Source of the DNA: Leptotrichia sp. oral taxon 879 str. F0557
Lineage (GTDB): Bacteria; Fusobacteriota; Fusobacteriia; Fusobacteriales; Leptotrichiaceae
Direction: 5' to 3'
DNA: 35,841 nt
Assembly (NCBI RefSeq): GCF_000469385.1
Contig: NZ_KI271338.1
Location: 1-35,841, forward strand
Each line of letters opens with the position of its first letter. The stretch's first letter is position 1. The notes beneath the pieces were generated by a model. That model ran no database searches, was not told the origin of the DNA, and saw only the letters and a program-made list of their open reading frames with translations. Made by a program: the position numbers and the translations under genes. Positions 1 to 8,284 of this stretch are shown piece by piece.

Positions 1-16
1 ATTTAGCTTTTGCCAT
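1..16 (-). CDS. tuf: Elongation factor Tu, first five codons only (partial)
   Basis: On the minus strand a start codon is followed by codons for Met-Ala-Lys-Ala-Lys before the window ends, which is the usual EF-Tu beginning. A GGAGG Shine-Dalgarno lies a few bases upstream, at about 22-31 on the plus strand. The position directly after fusA matches the standard str operon order rpsL-rpsG-fusA-tuf, with a 72-nt gap to fusA. Only five residues are visible, so the call rests mostly on gene order. Confidence 0.8.
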
Positions 17-88
17 TTTAATTTTTCCTCCATTATTTCTTTAGTTTTTAAATTTTTTTAAGATTTTTATTGTTATTTTAAATTTTTA

Positions 89-2173
89 TTATTTTCCTTG
101 TCTTTCATCAATTACTTGTTGAGCAATGTTTTTTGGAACTTCTACATATTTTTCAAATTCCATTGAGTAAGATGCTCTTCCTTGTGTTTTCGATCTCAAG
201 TCAGTTGCATAACCGAACATTTGTGATAAAGGTACCTCTGCATTAATAATTTTTGCATTATTTCTGTCAGTCATTCCTGAAACTTGTCCACGTCTTGAGT
301 TCAAATCTCCAATTACGTCTCCCATGTATTCTTCTGGAGTAGTAACTTCTACTTTGAAGATTGGTTCCAATAATACTGGATTAGCGGCTCTAAGTCCTTT
401 TTTAACTGCCATTGAACCTGCTATTTTAAATGCCATTTCTGATGAATCGACTTCATGGTAAGATCCATCATACAATGTAACTTTTATATCTTGAACAGGG
501 TATCCTGCGACAACTCCTGCTTCTAACGCTTCTTGAATTCCTTTATCTACTGCTGGAATATATTCTCTTGGAATAGCTCCTCCAGTAATTTCATTAATAA
601 ATTCGTAACCTTTTCCGTGATTAGCTTCAACTTTCATCTTAACATGTCCATATTGTCCACGTCCTCCAGATTGTTTTGCATATTTTTCTTCAATATCTGC
701 TAATCCATTGATTGTTTCTCTATAAGCAACTTGTGGTTTACCAACATTTGCTTCCACTTTGAATTCACGTTTCATTCTATCTACGATGATTTCCAAGTGT
801 AACTCTCCCATTCCTGCAATAAGTGTTTGTCCAGTTTCTTGGTTAGTTGATACTTTAAATGTTGGATCTTCTTCTGCAAGTTTTGAAAGAGCTGTTCCCA
901 TTTTTTCCTGATCGGCTTTAGTTTTTGGCTCTACCGCAATTTGGATAACTGTATCAGGGAATTCCATTTTTTCAAGGATAATTGGAGCATTTTCAGCACA
1001 CAATGTATCTCCTGTTGTAGTATCTTTTAGTCCAACTGCCGCAGCTATATCTCCAGAGTAAACTACATCAAGTTCTTCTCTTTTGTTAGCGTGCATTTGA
1101 AGCAATCTTCCCATTCTTTCTTTTTTACCTTTTGTTGAGTTTAATACATAAGATCCTTTTTCTAGTACTCCTGAATAAACTCTAAAGAATGATAATCTTC
1201 CAACAAATGGATCTGTAATGATTTTAGACACCAATGCTGAGAATGGAGCATCGTCTCCCATTTCTCTTTCAATAGGTTCTTCAGTTTTAGGATCAGTTCC
1301 TTTAATTTTTCCACCGTTAATGTCTAATGGTGATGGCATGTAGGCAACTACTGCATCAAGTAATGGTTGAATCCCTTTATTTTTGAATGCTGTTCCGCAC
1401 AATACAGGTACAACAGTTCCTTCAATTGTAGCAGCTCTTAATGCTTTTTTGATTTCTTCTTCAGAGATTTCTTCTCCTCCAAAATATTTTTCCATCAATT
1501 CATCATCAGTTTCAACTACAGATTCAATCATGTGTTCTCTTGCTGCTTGAGCATCGTCTAATAACTCTGCCCTAATATCAACAACTTCATAATCTGCTCC
1601 CATAGTTTCATCTTTAAATAGGTATTCTTTCATTGTTACCAAGTCGATAATTCCTTCAAAATTATCTTCTGCACCAATTGGTAATTGGATTGGTACACCA
1701 TTTCCACCTAATTTTTCTTTGATGTCGTTTACACACATGTTAAAGTCTGCTCCGACTCTATCCATTTTGTTAAAGAAAGCCATTCTTGGTACGTTATATT
1801 TGTCAGCTTGTCTCCAAACTGTTTCTGATTGAGGTTGCACTCCGTCAACTGCTGAGAACACTGCAACTGCTCCATCCAATACTCTTAATGATCTTTCTAC
1901 CTCAACTGTAAAGTCAACGTGGCCTGGTGTATCTATTATGTTAATTCTATGTCCATTCCAGAATGCTGTTGTTGCAGCTGATGTAATTGTGATTCCTCTT
2001 TCTTGTTCTTGTTCCATATAATCCATCGTAGCAGCTCCTTCATGAACTTCTCCGATTTTATGGTTTACACCTGTATAAAACAAAATTCTTTCAGTAGTAG
2101 TTGTTTTTCCGGCGTCTATATGTGCCATGATACCAATGTTTCTAGTATCTTTCAAAGCAACTTTTCTTGCCAT
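89..2173 (-). CDS. fusA: Elongation factor G (translocase GTPase)
   Basis: This is EF-G, the cytosolic GTPase that drives tRNA-mRNA translocation and, with ribosome recycling factor, ribosome recycling. It is 694 aa, the normal full length. The GTPase motifs are in order near the N-terminus: [13 protein letters not shown] (G1), [11 protein letters not shown] (G2), DTPGHVDFT (G3), NKMDRVGAD (G4) and GTAFKNKG (G5), followed by the conserved domain II to V sequence. The ATG at 2171-2173 follows a GGAGG Shine-Dalgarno. It is third in the str operon, 156 nt after rpsG and 72 nt before tuf. No resistance-type change is claimed. Confidence 0.98.
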   Translation of the reverse strand: MARKVALKDTRNIGIMAHIDAGKTTTTERILFYTGVNHKIGEVHEGAATMDYMEQEQERGITITSAATTAFWNGHRINIIDTPGHVDFTVEVERSLRVLDGAVAVFSAVDGVQPQSETVWRQADKYNVPRMAFFNKMDRVGADFNMCVNDIKEKLGGNGVPIQLPIGAEDNFEGIIDLVTMKEYLFKDETMGADYEVVDIRAELLDDAQAAREHMIESVVETDDELMEKYFGGEEISEEEIKKALRAATIEGTVVPVLCGTAFKNKGIQPLLDAVVAYMPSPLDINGGKIKGTDPKTEEPIEREMGDDAPFSALVSKIITDPFVGRLSFFRVYSGVLEKGSYVLNSTKGKKERMGRLLQMHANKREELDVVYSGDIAAAVGLKDTTTGDTLCAENAPIILEKMEFPDTVIQIAVEPKTKADQEKMGTALSKLAEEDPTFKVSTNQETGQTLIAGMGELHLEIIVDRMKREFKVEANVGKPQVAYRETINGLADIEEKYAKQSGGRGQYGHVKMKVEANHGKGYEFINEITGGAIPREYIPAVDKGIQEALEAGVVAGYPVQDIKVTLYDGSYHEVDSSEMAFKIAGSMAVKKGLRAANPVLLEPIFKVEVTTPEEYMGDVIGDLNSRRGQVSGMTDRNNAKIINAEVPLSQMFGYATDLRSKTQGRASYSMEFEKYVEVPKNIAQQVIDERQGK

Positions 2174-2202
2174 TTAAATTTTCCTCCTTATTTTTGTAAG
2201 CT

Positions 2203-2220
2203 ACTTCTTATTTAAGAAGT
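2203..2220 (-). other. Perfect hairpin between rpsG and fusA
   Basis: ACTTCTTA at 2203-2210 and TAAGAAGT at 2213-2220 form a perfect 8-bp inverted repeat with a 2-nt centre. It sits in the 156-nt rpsG-fusA spacer, shortly before the fusA Shine-Dalgarno. No T-run follows on the minus strand, so it is not an intrinsic terminator. It may be an mRNA processing or translation-control element; the role is not known. Confidence 0.4.
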
Positions 2221-2329
2221 ATATTTGAAATTTGAAACAATATTTTTATAAATCCAGTTCTGAAAAAATGAATTTTGTAAAAATATAACCATTTTTGAAT
2301 ACTTAATAATTTTCTTCAGGCAAATAAGA

Positions 2330-2800
<471 letters not shown>

Positions 2801-2832
2801 TTAATTGTCCTCCTTACTTTTTTAAAATTTAA

Positions 2833-3201
2833 TTACCCTTTTTTAGCTCCGTATCTTGATCTACCTTGTTTTCTGTTTACAACTCCTGCTGTATCCAATG
2901 CTCCTCTGATTATTTTATATCTAACCCCCGGCAAATCTTTTGTTCTTCCTCCTCTTAAAAGAACGATACTATGTTCTTGTAAGTTGTGTCCGATTCCTGG
3001 AATATAAGCAGTAACTTCGATTCCATTTACTAATTTAACCCTTGCTACCTTTCTTAAGGCTGAGTTAGGTTTTTTAGGTGTAGTTGTATATACTCTTACA
3101 CAAACCCCTCTTTTTTGTGGATTACCTTTCAATGCAGGTGATTTTTTCTTTTTCTCAGTTGTACTTCTACCAAATCTTACTAATTGATTAATAGTAGGCA
3201 T
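2833..3201 (-). CDS. rpsL: 30S ribosomal protein S12
   Basis: S12 is a decoding-centre protein of the 30S subunit. The protein is 122 aa from [12 protein letters not shown] and carries the conserved [19 protein letters not shown] and [20 protein letters not shown] segments. The lysines that are changed in streptomycin-resistant mutants of other bacteria are wild type. The reading frame extends six codons further to a TTG at 3219, but that codon overlaps the Shine-Dalgarno. The ATG at 3199-3201 has a GGAGG about 7 nt upstream and gives the family N-terminus. It is the first gene of the str operon, behind a long leader. Confidence 0.97.
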   Translation of the reverse strand: MPTINQLVRFGRSTTEKKKKSPALKGNPQKRGVCVRVYTTTPKKPNSALRKVARVKLVNGIEVTAYIPGIGHNLQEHSIVLLRGGRTKDLPGVRYKIIRGALDTAGVVNRKQGRSRYGAKKG

Positions 3202-3472
3202 CTGTTTTCCTCCTCTCAAATTTCTTTGACTTATATATTTATTCTCGCGTTATATTTCAAAACTAAAACTTTTTATAAAGCTCATTTCTTCAATCTACAT
3301 TTGATAAAGCTGCATTTGACAAAGTTTTTAATTTTTTGCTTTTCTTGCAAATCACTTTATCAAACATAACTGCATACTTATTTTAAGTATGTCGATTTAC
3401 TCTAAAATTCACTTCAAAACATATTATTTTACAAATAATATATTTTTTCAAAATTTAGTTATGAGTTCTAAC
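3202..3472 (-). promoter_or_regulatory. Structured rpsL leader region (candidate cis-regulatory RNA)
   Basis: The 350 bases between rpsL and the upstream gene contain no credible gene. From the predicted start near 3472 the rpsL mRNA would have a leader of about 270 nt. It contains four inverted repeats: 3421-3429 with 3433-3441 (9 bp, 3-nt loop), 3373-3380 with 3384-3391 (8 bp, 3-nt loop), 3300-3309 with 3355-3364 (10 bp), and nested in the last, 3335-3339 with 3347-3351 (5 bp). I do not recognise a known riboswitch or ribosomal-protein leader consensus. Autogenous control is an inference. Confidence 0.45.
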
Positions 3473-3478
3473 CTAACT

Positions 3479-3507
3479 ATTTTATACTATAAAAGCCCTT
3501 TTGTCAA
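3479..3507 (-). promoter_or_regulatory. Probable str operon promoter
   Basis: On the minus strand TTGACA (3502-3507) is followed after 17 nt by TAAAAT (3479-3484), a near-consensus sigma-70-type promoter. The -35 box shares bases with the terminator hairpin of the upstream gene (3494-3512). Transcription would start near 3472, far upstream of rpsL. Confidence 0.7.
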
Positions 3508-3512
3508 GGGCT
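3494..3512 (-). terminator. Intrinsic terminator of the AlbA-domain gene
   Basis: AGCCCTT (3494-3500) and AAGGGCT (3506-3512) form a perfect 7-bp stem with a 5-nt loop. On the minus strand it is followed by TTTTATAG, and it lies about 40 nt after the stop codon of the 3552-5015 gene. The hairpin overlaps the -35 box of the str promoter. Confidence 0.75.
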
Positions 3513-3551
3513 ATAAAAGATTTTTTATTCAATAATTTTTCAAAGAAGTTT

Positions 3552-5015
3552 TTATTTTAAAAAATATTTTAAATTTTCTTCCTGAATTTCCCATTTTCCA
3601 TTCTGGCTTGTTCCTTCATACTTTAAAATATTCTTTTGCTTAAATTTTTTCATGTAATATTTTACTTTATTTACTGTCCAGTTTAGATTATCAGCTATCT
3701 GTTTTTGAGACATTTCAGGATTATTTATTATTGTGTTTATTATAGTTTTATCTGTTTCTGTAAGATTTTTTATATCTAATTTTTCTTTTTTGGAAATATC
3801 TTGGGTAGTGTTGATTCTATTTTGGGTACTACCTTGGGTACTTTGGGTAGTATTATAGTTTTTTCTGTAAATATTAACTCTAAAATCATTTTCAAAAATG
3901 ATAAATTCAGGCTCTTGCAATCCATATTCCCTTATTTCATTCATAATTCTAGGAATACCGCTTCCCCATTTCTCAATAATATTTACATAAGCAAAAACTG
4001 AGGCGATTGCACGGTTACGAAGTTTGGAATACCCCTCTTTCATTCTTTTTACATTTACCCCTGAAAGCAGCATTCCTGGTGAAGTAATTTCTAACCTGTT
4101 ATCATAAAGTGCAACTTGAATATCGTTTGGCTCAAGATAGCTTCGATGAATTACAGCATTTGCAATTACCTCTCTTATTGATTTAGGCGGGATTTCATAT
4201 TTATCAACTCTGTAAATTCCAACAATATCTGAACCCAAATTTATTTTTTCAAGCACATATTGGTATGCTTTTTCCAGTTGCATAATAATTGAGCCTTCAA
4301 ATTCTTTCTTATCAACAAATATGCTTCTAGTTTCTCCTTTAAACACACCACATTGTATCTTTCGTGAAACTTCCCAATTTCCCTTACCAGATAATAAAAT
4401 ATAGGCATTTGTCGGAAAAATTCTGCCATTTTTTTCTTCCAGAACTTTCCAGCTTAACAAAGTATTTCTAGTAATTTTTCTTATTTCTGTATCATTTTCA
4501 GAATTTTTCCTTGCCAATTTCTCAAGCCATTCACAAAACTTTTCAATTTCTTCATCGCTAACACTTTCTCCATGGCAAACTTGCTGATCAAAATATTTAT
4601 TTTCCCCTTCTAAAACTAATTCCTTCAAAACATAATCTTCTTCGATAATTCTAGTTGTAGCGCCACTTCTAATATAAGTTCCTTTCTGCATGCCTTTTGA
4701 CTTTAAATAATAGGGTTTTTTCTTACCTCCTTCAATTTCCACAAGGATAACTGTCTTATTTTCAAGCGTATGCAAACTTATATCTGGCATAATCATTGGA
4801 TAGCAGCTATCTGAAATCGCATTAATTATTCCATCCATAACTTCAAACTCATTTTCAACTCCAACAATTTCTTTATTATCTTTTACTCCAAAAACTATTT
4901 TTCCACCATTTCCATTTGCGAATGCTACAACTGTTTTTATATAGGTATTAGTTTTAGCATTTTCCTTAAATTCAGTCTTTTCGCTTTCCCCTTTCAATAT
5001 TTCCTCAATTAACAT
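3552..5015 (-). CDS. AlbA_2 (Schlafen-like) ATPase-fold putative regulator
   Basis: This 487-aa cytosolic protein has the layout of the AlbA_2/HATPase_c_4 group, often labelled putative transcriptional regulators. Residues about 1-125 carry the AlbA_2 domain, with ESEKTEFKENA and AFANGNGGKIVFGVKD. Residues about 278-385 resemble the GHKL-like part, with REVIANAVIHRSY and IEKWGSGIPRI. Residues 415-478 look like a winged helix, with MSQKQIADNLNWTVNKV. A Thr/Gln/Ser linker at about 388-405 is encoded by short repeats. The ATG at 5013-5015 has AAGGAGGG upstream, its own consensus-like promoter and its own terminator, so it is monocistronic. DNA binding is plausible from the winged helix; the target is unknown. 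Confidence 0.8.
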   Translation of the reverse strand: MLIEEILKGESEKTEFKENAKTNTYIKTVVAFANGNGGKIVFGVKDNKEIVGVENEFEVMDGIINAISDSCYPMIMPDISLHTLENKTVILVEIEGGKKKPYYLKSKGMQKGTYIRSGATTRIIEEDYVLKELVLEGENKYFDQQVCHGESVSDEEIEKFCEWLEKLARKNSENDTEIRKITRNTLLSWKVLEEKNGRIFPTNAYILLSGKGNWEVSRKIQCGVFKGETRSIFVDKKEFEGSIIMQLEKAYQYVLEKINLGSDIVGIYRVDKYEIPPKSIREVIANAVIHRSYLEPNDIQVALYDNRLEITSPGMLLSGVNVKRMKEGYSKLRNRAIASVFAYVNIIEKWGSGIPRIMNEIREYGLQEPEFIIFENDFRVNIYRKNYNTTQSTQGSTQNRINTTQDISKKEKLDIKNLTETDKTIINTIINNPEMSQKQIADNLNWTVNKVKYYMKKFKQKNILKYEGTSQNGKWEIQEENLKYFLK

Positions 5016-5050
5016 CTGAAGTCCCTCCTTTAATTTTTTATTTTTGTTCT

Positions 5051-5079
5051 ATTATACAATATAAATTTATCCTTTTCAA
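5051..5079 (-). promoter_or_regulatory. Promoter of the AlbA-domain gene
   Basis: TTGAAA (5074-5079 on the minus strand), a 17-nt spacer and TATAAT (5051-5056) match the sigma-70-type consensus closely. It lies about 35 nt from the start codon, just past the terminator of the amidase gene. Confidence 0.75.
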
Positions 5080-5081
5080 TT

Positions 5082-5127
5082 AAAAAAAATAAAGCACCTA
5101 TCAAAATTTCTTCAAAGCACTTTATTT
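5082..5127 (-). terminator. Probable terminator of the amidase gene
   Basis: AAATAAAG (5087-5094) and CTTTATTT (5120-5127) can pair, with a long loop of 25 nt. On the minus strand the stem runs into eight T residues (the A-run at 5082-5089). The stem is AT-rich, so it is a moderate call. Confidence 0.5.
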
Positions 5128-5138
5128 AAAATTTTAAA

Positions 5139-5879
5139 TTATTTTTCTCTTAAATATTTTTCAATACCATTTACCATTCCCATTACCATTTTTTCCTGAT
5201 ATTCTGGTGTTGACATTTTTCTGTCTTCTTCCGGATTTGACATAAATCCAAATTCAATTAAGGTATTTGTAACTTTTGACCAGTTTGTTCCTGTCAAGTC
5301 ATCTCTATATGAAACTCCACGATTTTTAGCTCCTGTTGCCTTTACATATTCTGATAATATGTCACGTGAGAATTTGTCGCTTGATTTTTGAACACTTTTT
5401 GTGTACGGATTTTTTGATGAAGACGTTAGTACCGAAGCCCCTTGTGTTGAGGAATTATTAATTCCGTCAGCATGAAGTCTTATGTATAATGAGCATCCTG
5501 CGTTATTTGTTTTAATCGCACGTTCTTTATTACTAATGTTGACATCATGTGTCTCTCGTACCATAAACACTTTATACCCTTTATTTTGCAACGCATCTCT
5601 TAATTTTAGTCCAACTTCAAGTGTAAGTTGGTATTCATATTTTTTGGTTGCCACTCCTCTTGTTCCAGATGATACTTTGGGCTTTTTCTTAGTCGAACCA
5701 GGCCCAATTTCTTCAAGTCCTGAGTTTCCCTTAAGCTGATGCCCTGGATCGATACAAATTAGTTCATTATTATTTCTCGATGTACTATTAGTTTCAGCTT
5801 TTACTGGAACAACTACAGCTGAACTTATCGCCAGCATTGATATTACCTTTTTTATTATATTAATCATTCCTTCTACCAT
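5139..5879 (-). CDS. N-acetylmuramoyl-L-alanine amidase, Amidase_3, secreted
   Basis: Amidase_3 enzymes cleave the bond between MurNAc and the stem peptide of peptidoglycan. The 246-aa protein has a signal-like segment (Lys-rich start, hydrophobic residues about 12-26, a VKA-E cleavage-like site near 28). The catalytic domain spans about 40-244. Predicted zinc ligands are His47 in DPGH, Glu82 in YEYQL and His136 in RLHADG; the catalytic glutamate is Glu209 in IEFGFMSNPEED. No separate wall-binding domain is present. The start at 5877-5879 has AGGAGG upstream; a second Met at residue 5 lacks as good a site. A TTGCTA-17-TAGACT promoter may lie in the spacer shared with divergent cstA. A role in cell separation or wall turnover is likely. 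Confidence 0.9.
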   Translation of the reverse strand: MVEGMINIIKKVISMLAISSAVVVPVKAETNSTSRNNNELICIDPGHQLKGNSGLEEIGPGSTKKKPKVSSGTRGVATKKYEYQLTLEVGLKLRDALQNKGYKVFMVRETHDVNISNKERAIKTNNAGCSLYIRLHADGINNSSTQGASVLTSSSKNPYTKSVQKSSDKFSRDILSEYVKATGAKNRGVSYRDDLTGTNWSKVTNTLIEFGFMSNPEEDRKMSTPEYQEKMVMGMVNGIEKYLREK

Positions 5880-6069
5880 ATTTTCCTCCTAAATTTTTTT
5901 TCATTTCAAGTCTATCACATAATTTTATAATTAGCAATTATATTTTAATTAATTTTTTTAAAAATATACTTGTTTTTTTGCAAAATCAGGCTATTATATT
6001 AGTAGAATAATTTTAAAAATTTTTATATGATAAATAAATGAATATTTAAAATTATAGGAGGTTTTTATT

Positions 6070-7545
6070 ATGATTTCTTTTATTTTGGCGATTATCGCAC
6101 TTATTTCAGGTTATGCATTTTACAGCAAGTTTGTAGAAAAAGTTTTCGGAATAGAACCTGACAGAATGCCACCTTCAATCGAATATTACGATGGTGTCGA
6201 CTATGTGGAAGTTAGCACTCCAAAAGCATTTTTGATTCAGTTTCTGAATATTGCTGGAACAGGTCCAATCTTTGGAGCTATTGCAGGAGCTTTATGGGGT
6301 CCAGCCGCATTTTTATGGATTGTCTTTGGATGCATATTTGGAGGAGCTGTTCATGATTTCTTGATTGGTATGCTTTCACTTAGGGATAAGGGAAGCAGTA
6401 TTGGTGAACTTGTGGGACAAAATTTAGGTGTCGTAATGCAGCAGATTATGAGAGTTTTCTCAATTGTTTTACTTCTTTTAGTTGGAGTAGTGTTTATAAA
6501 ATCACCTGCTGATATTCTTCACAATTTGATTCCAGGTGTGAGTGCCATGACTTTTACAATCATTATCATCGCTTACTACATTTTGGCTACAATCCTTCCA
6601 CTTGATAAAATTATTGCCAAAATTTATCCAATATTTGGTTTTGCATTGCTGTTTATGGCGATTGGTATTGGAGGAATGTTAATTTATGGACAATTTACAG
6701 GTGCTTTTGCAATTCCTGAAATTACTGAAATTTTTAAAGGAAATCCACATCCTAAAGGAGTATCAATGTTCCCTTACTTATTTATCTCAATTGCCTGCGG
6801 TGCTGTAAGCGGTTTCCATGCTACTCAGTCTCCAATGGTTGCACGTTGTATAAAAAATGAGACTGAAGGAAGAAAAGTATTTTATGGTGCAATGATTGCA
6901 GAAGGTATTGTTGCATTAGTTTGGGCTGCCGCTGCAATGACAGTATTTGGTGGAATTAAAGAACTTGCTGCCGCTGGAACTCCTGCTGTTGTTGTAAATA
7001 AGGCATCTGTTCAATTGCTTGGTGTATTTGGGGCATTTCTAGCTGTGCTTGGTGTTGTTGCCTGCCCAATTACGTCAGGAGATACTGCCTTTAGAGGCTC
7101 AAGATTAATTATTGCTGATATTTTCAAAATTAAACAAGCTCCAATAAAAAATAGATTTTTAATTGCAATACCTTTATTTATTGTTGGTATTTACTTAACA
7201 ACTATTGATTTTAACATTATCTGGAGATACTTCGCATGGGCAAATCAAACTTTGGCGGCAGTTTCGTTATGGACTGCGACAGTATGGCTTGTTAAAAAGG
7301 AAAAACCTTTCTTATTCGCATTAATTCCTTCAATGTTTATGACAATGGTTGTTACAACTTACATAATAATCGCTCCAGAAGGATTTGTAAGGTTTTTCAA
7401 GAATGTGCCTGTTCACACTATTGAATTTTATGGTATTTTAATTGCAAGCATAGTTACAATCATCTGTACAGCATTGTTATTTAACTATAAACATCATTTG
7501 CATGGAAAATCTCATCACGCTGGACATTTACATGTTGCAAAATAA
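6070..7545 (+). CDS. cstA: CstA-family carbon starvation/peptide or pyruvate transporter
   Basis: This 491-aa polytopic membrane protein matches the CstA family, whose members include pyruvate and peptide importers. Family features are the GIEPDRMPPSIEYYDGVDYV segment after the first membrane helix, NIAGTGPIFGAIAGALWGP at about 59-77, and FGGAVHDFLIGMLSLRDKG. It is much shorter than E. coli CstA (about 700 aa) and belongs to the short form seen in many anaerobes. The last residues are unusually His-rich (HHLHGKSHHAGHLH). AGGAGG at 6056-6061 precedes the ATG. It is divergent from the amidase gene and ends at a good terminator, so it is a single-gene unit. The substrate cannot be decided from sequence. 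Confidence 0.9.
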   Translation: MISFILAIIALISGYAFYSKFVEKVFGIEPDRMPPSIEYYDGVDYVEVSTPKAFLIQFLNIAGTGPIFGAIAGALWGPAAFLWIVFGCIFGGAVHDFLIGMLSLRDKGSSIGELVGQNLGVVMQQIMRVFSIVLLLLVGVVFIKSPADILHNLIPGVSAMTFTIIIIAYYILATILPLDKIIAKIYPIFGFALLFMAIGIGGMLIYGQFTGAFAIPEITEIFKGNPHPKGVSMFPYLFISIACGAVSGFHATQSPMVARCIKNETEGRKVFYGAMIAEGIVALVWAAAAMTVFGGIKELAAAGTPAVVVNKASVQLLGVFGAFLAVLGVVACPITSGDTAFRGSRLIIADIFKIKQAPIKNRFLIAIPLFIVGIYLTTIDFNIIWRYFAWANQTLAAVSLWTATVWLVKKEKPFLFALIPSMFMTMVVTTYIIIAPEGFVRFFKNVPVHTIEFYGILIASIVTIICTALLFNYKHHLHGKSHHAGHLHVAK

Positions 7546-7568
7546 AATAATTAAATAAACAAAAAAAT

Positions 7569-7620
7569 ACAGTCAAACAAGGTTTTATTCAGAATTCTTT
7601 GCTTGACTGTTTTATTTATT
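7569..7620 (+). terminator. Intrinsic terminator after cstA
   Basis: ACAGTCAA (7569-7576) pairs with TTGACTGT (7603-7610); after one mismatch a few more bases can extend the stem. A T-rich run TTTATTTATTTTATTTTTC follows. It lies about 25 nt after the cstA stop. Confidence 0.75.
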
Positions 7621-7691
7621 TTATTTTTCTCTTTATTTTTTAAATTTTTTCATATATAATATCCCTAAAAATAAATTATTTAGGAGAAAAA

Positions 7692-8243
7692 ATGTTAAAC
7701 TTTATACAAAATATTGATATTTTTATTATTAAACAATTTTACAATTTTCAGCACAGCTTAAATTCTAAGCTACTAAGCAGTATACTAATATTTTTTACTA
7801 ACTTAGGAAATCACGGATTAGTATGGATTGCAATAACATTATTTCTGCTTTCTAGCAAAAAATATCGAAAAATCGGATATTTAGCCATAATTTCATTGAT
7901 TATAAATGCAATTATTGTAAATGTCATTTTGAAAAACCTTACACATAGAGCAAGACCCTTTACAGAAATATCTGACATTATTCTTTTAGTCAAAGCCCCA
8001 AAGGATTTTTCTTTTCCTTCAGGACATACCTCAGCATCTTTTACAATGGTATATATTTTTTACAAACATTTAAAAAAATACTTTCCAGCTGTGCTGATAA
8101 CAAGCATTCTTATTGCCTTTTCAAGATTATACTTAACTGTACATTTTCCAAGTGATGTTTTGGCTGGATTGCTTATTGGACTATTTGCAGGATTTTTGGG
8201 GGAGAAAATTTTTAATAAGAAAAATAATTTGATGAAAAGTTAG
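7692..8243 (+). CDS. PAP2-family membrane phosphatase
   Basis: This 183-aa integral membrane protein has the complete PAP2 catalytic signature: C1 KNLTHRARP (81-89), C2 PSGH (109-112) and C3 SR (144-145) with His151 and Asp155 in SRLYLTVHFPSD. The two histidines His112 and His151 are the expected catalytic residues. Bacterial members dephosphorylate undecaprenyl pyrophosphate or phosphatidic acid/phosphatidylglycerol phosphate, so recycling of the wall lipid carrier is plausible but not proven. AGGAG precedes the ATG, and a TATAAT-like -10 lies in the 146-nt spacer after cstA. The stop codon is inside the terminator hairpin. Confidence 0.92.
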   Translation: MLNFIQNIDIFIIKQFYNFQHSLNSKLLSSILIFFTNLGNHGLVWIAITLFLLSSKKYRKIGYLAIISLIINAIIVNVILKNLTHRARPFTEISDIILLVKAPKDFSFPSGHTSASFTMVYIFYKHLKKYFPAVLITSILIAFSRLYLTVHFPSDVLAGLLIGLFAGFLGEKIFNKKNNLMKS

Positions 8244-8261
8244 GATTTCCTAGCTTTTTTT
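8237..8261 (+). terminator. Terminator overlapping the PAP2 stop codon, probably bidirectional
   Basis: Bases 8237-8244 pair with 8249-8256 through a 4-nt loop, with one G-T wobble, and a seven-T run follows. The TAG stop of the PAP2 gene (8241-8243) is in the stem. The minus-strand copy is followed by TTTTC, so the same hairpin can serve the convergent 8285-9940 gene. Confidence 0.7.
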
Positions 8262-8284
8262 GTATAAAAATTTATTTTTCATAA

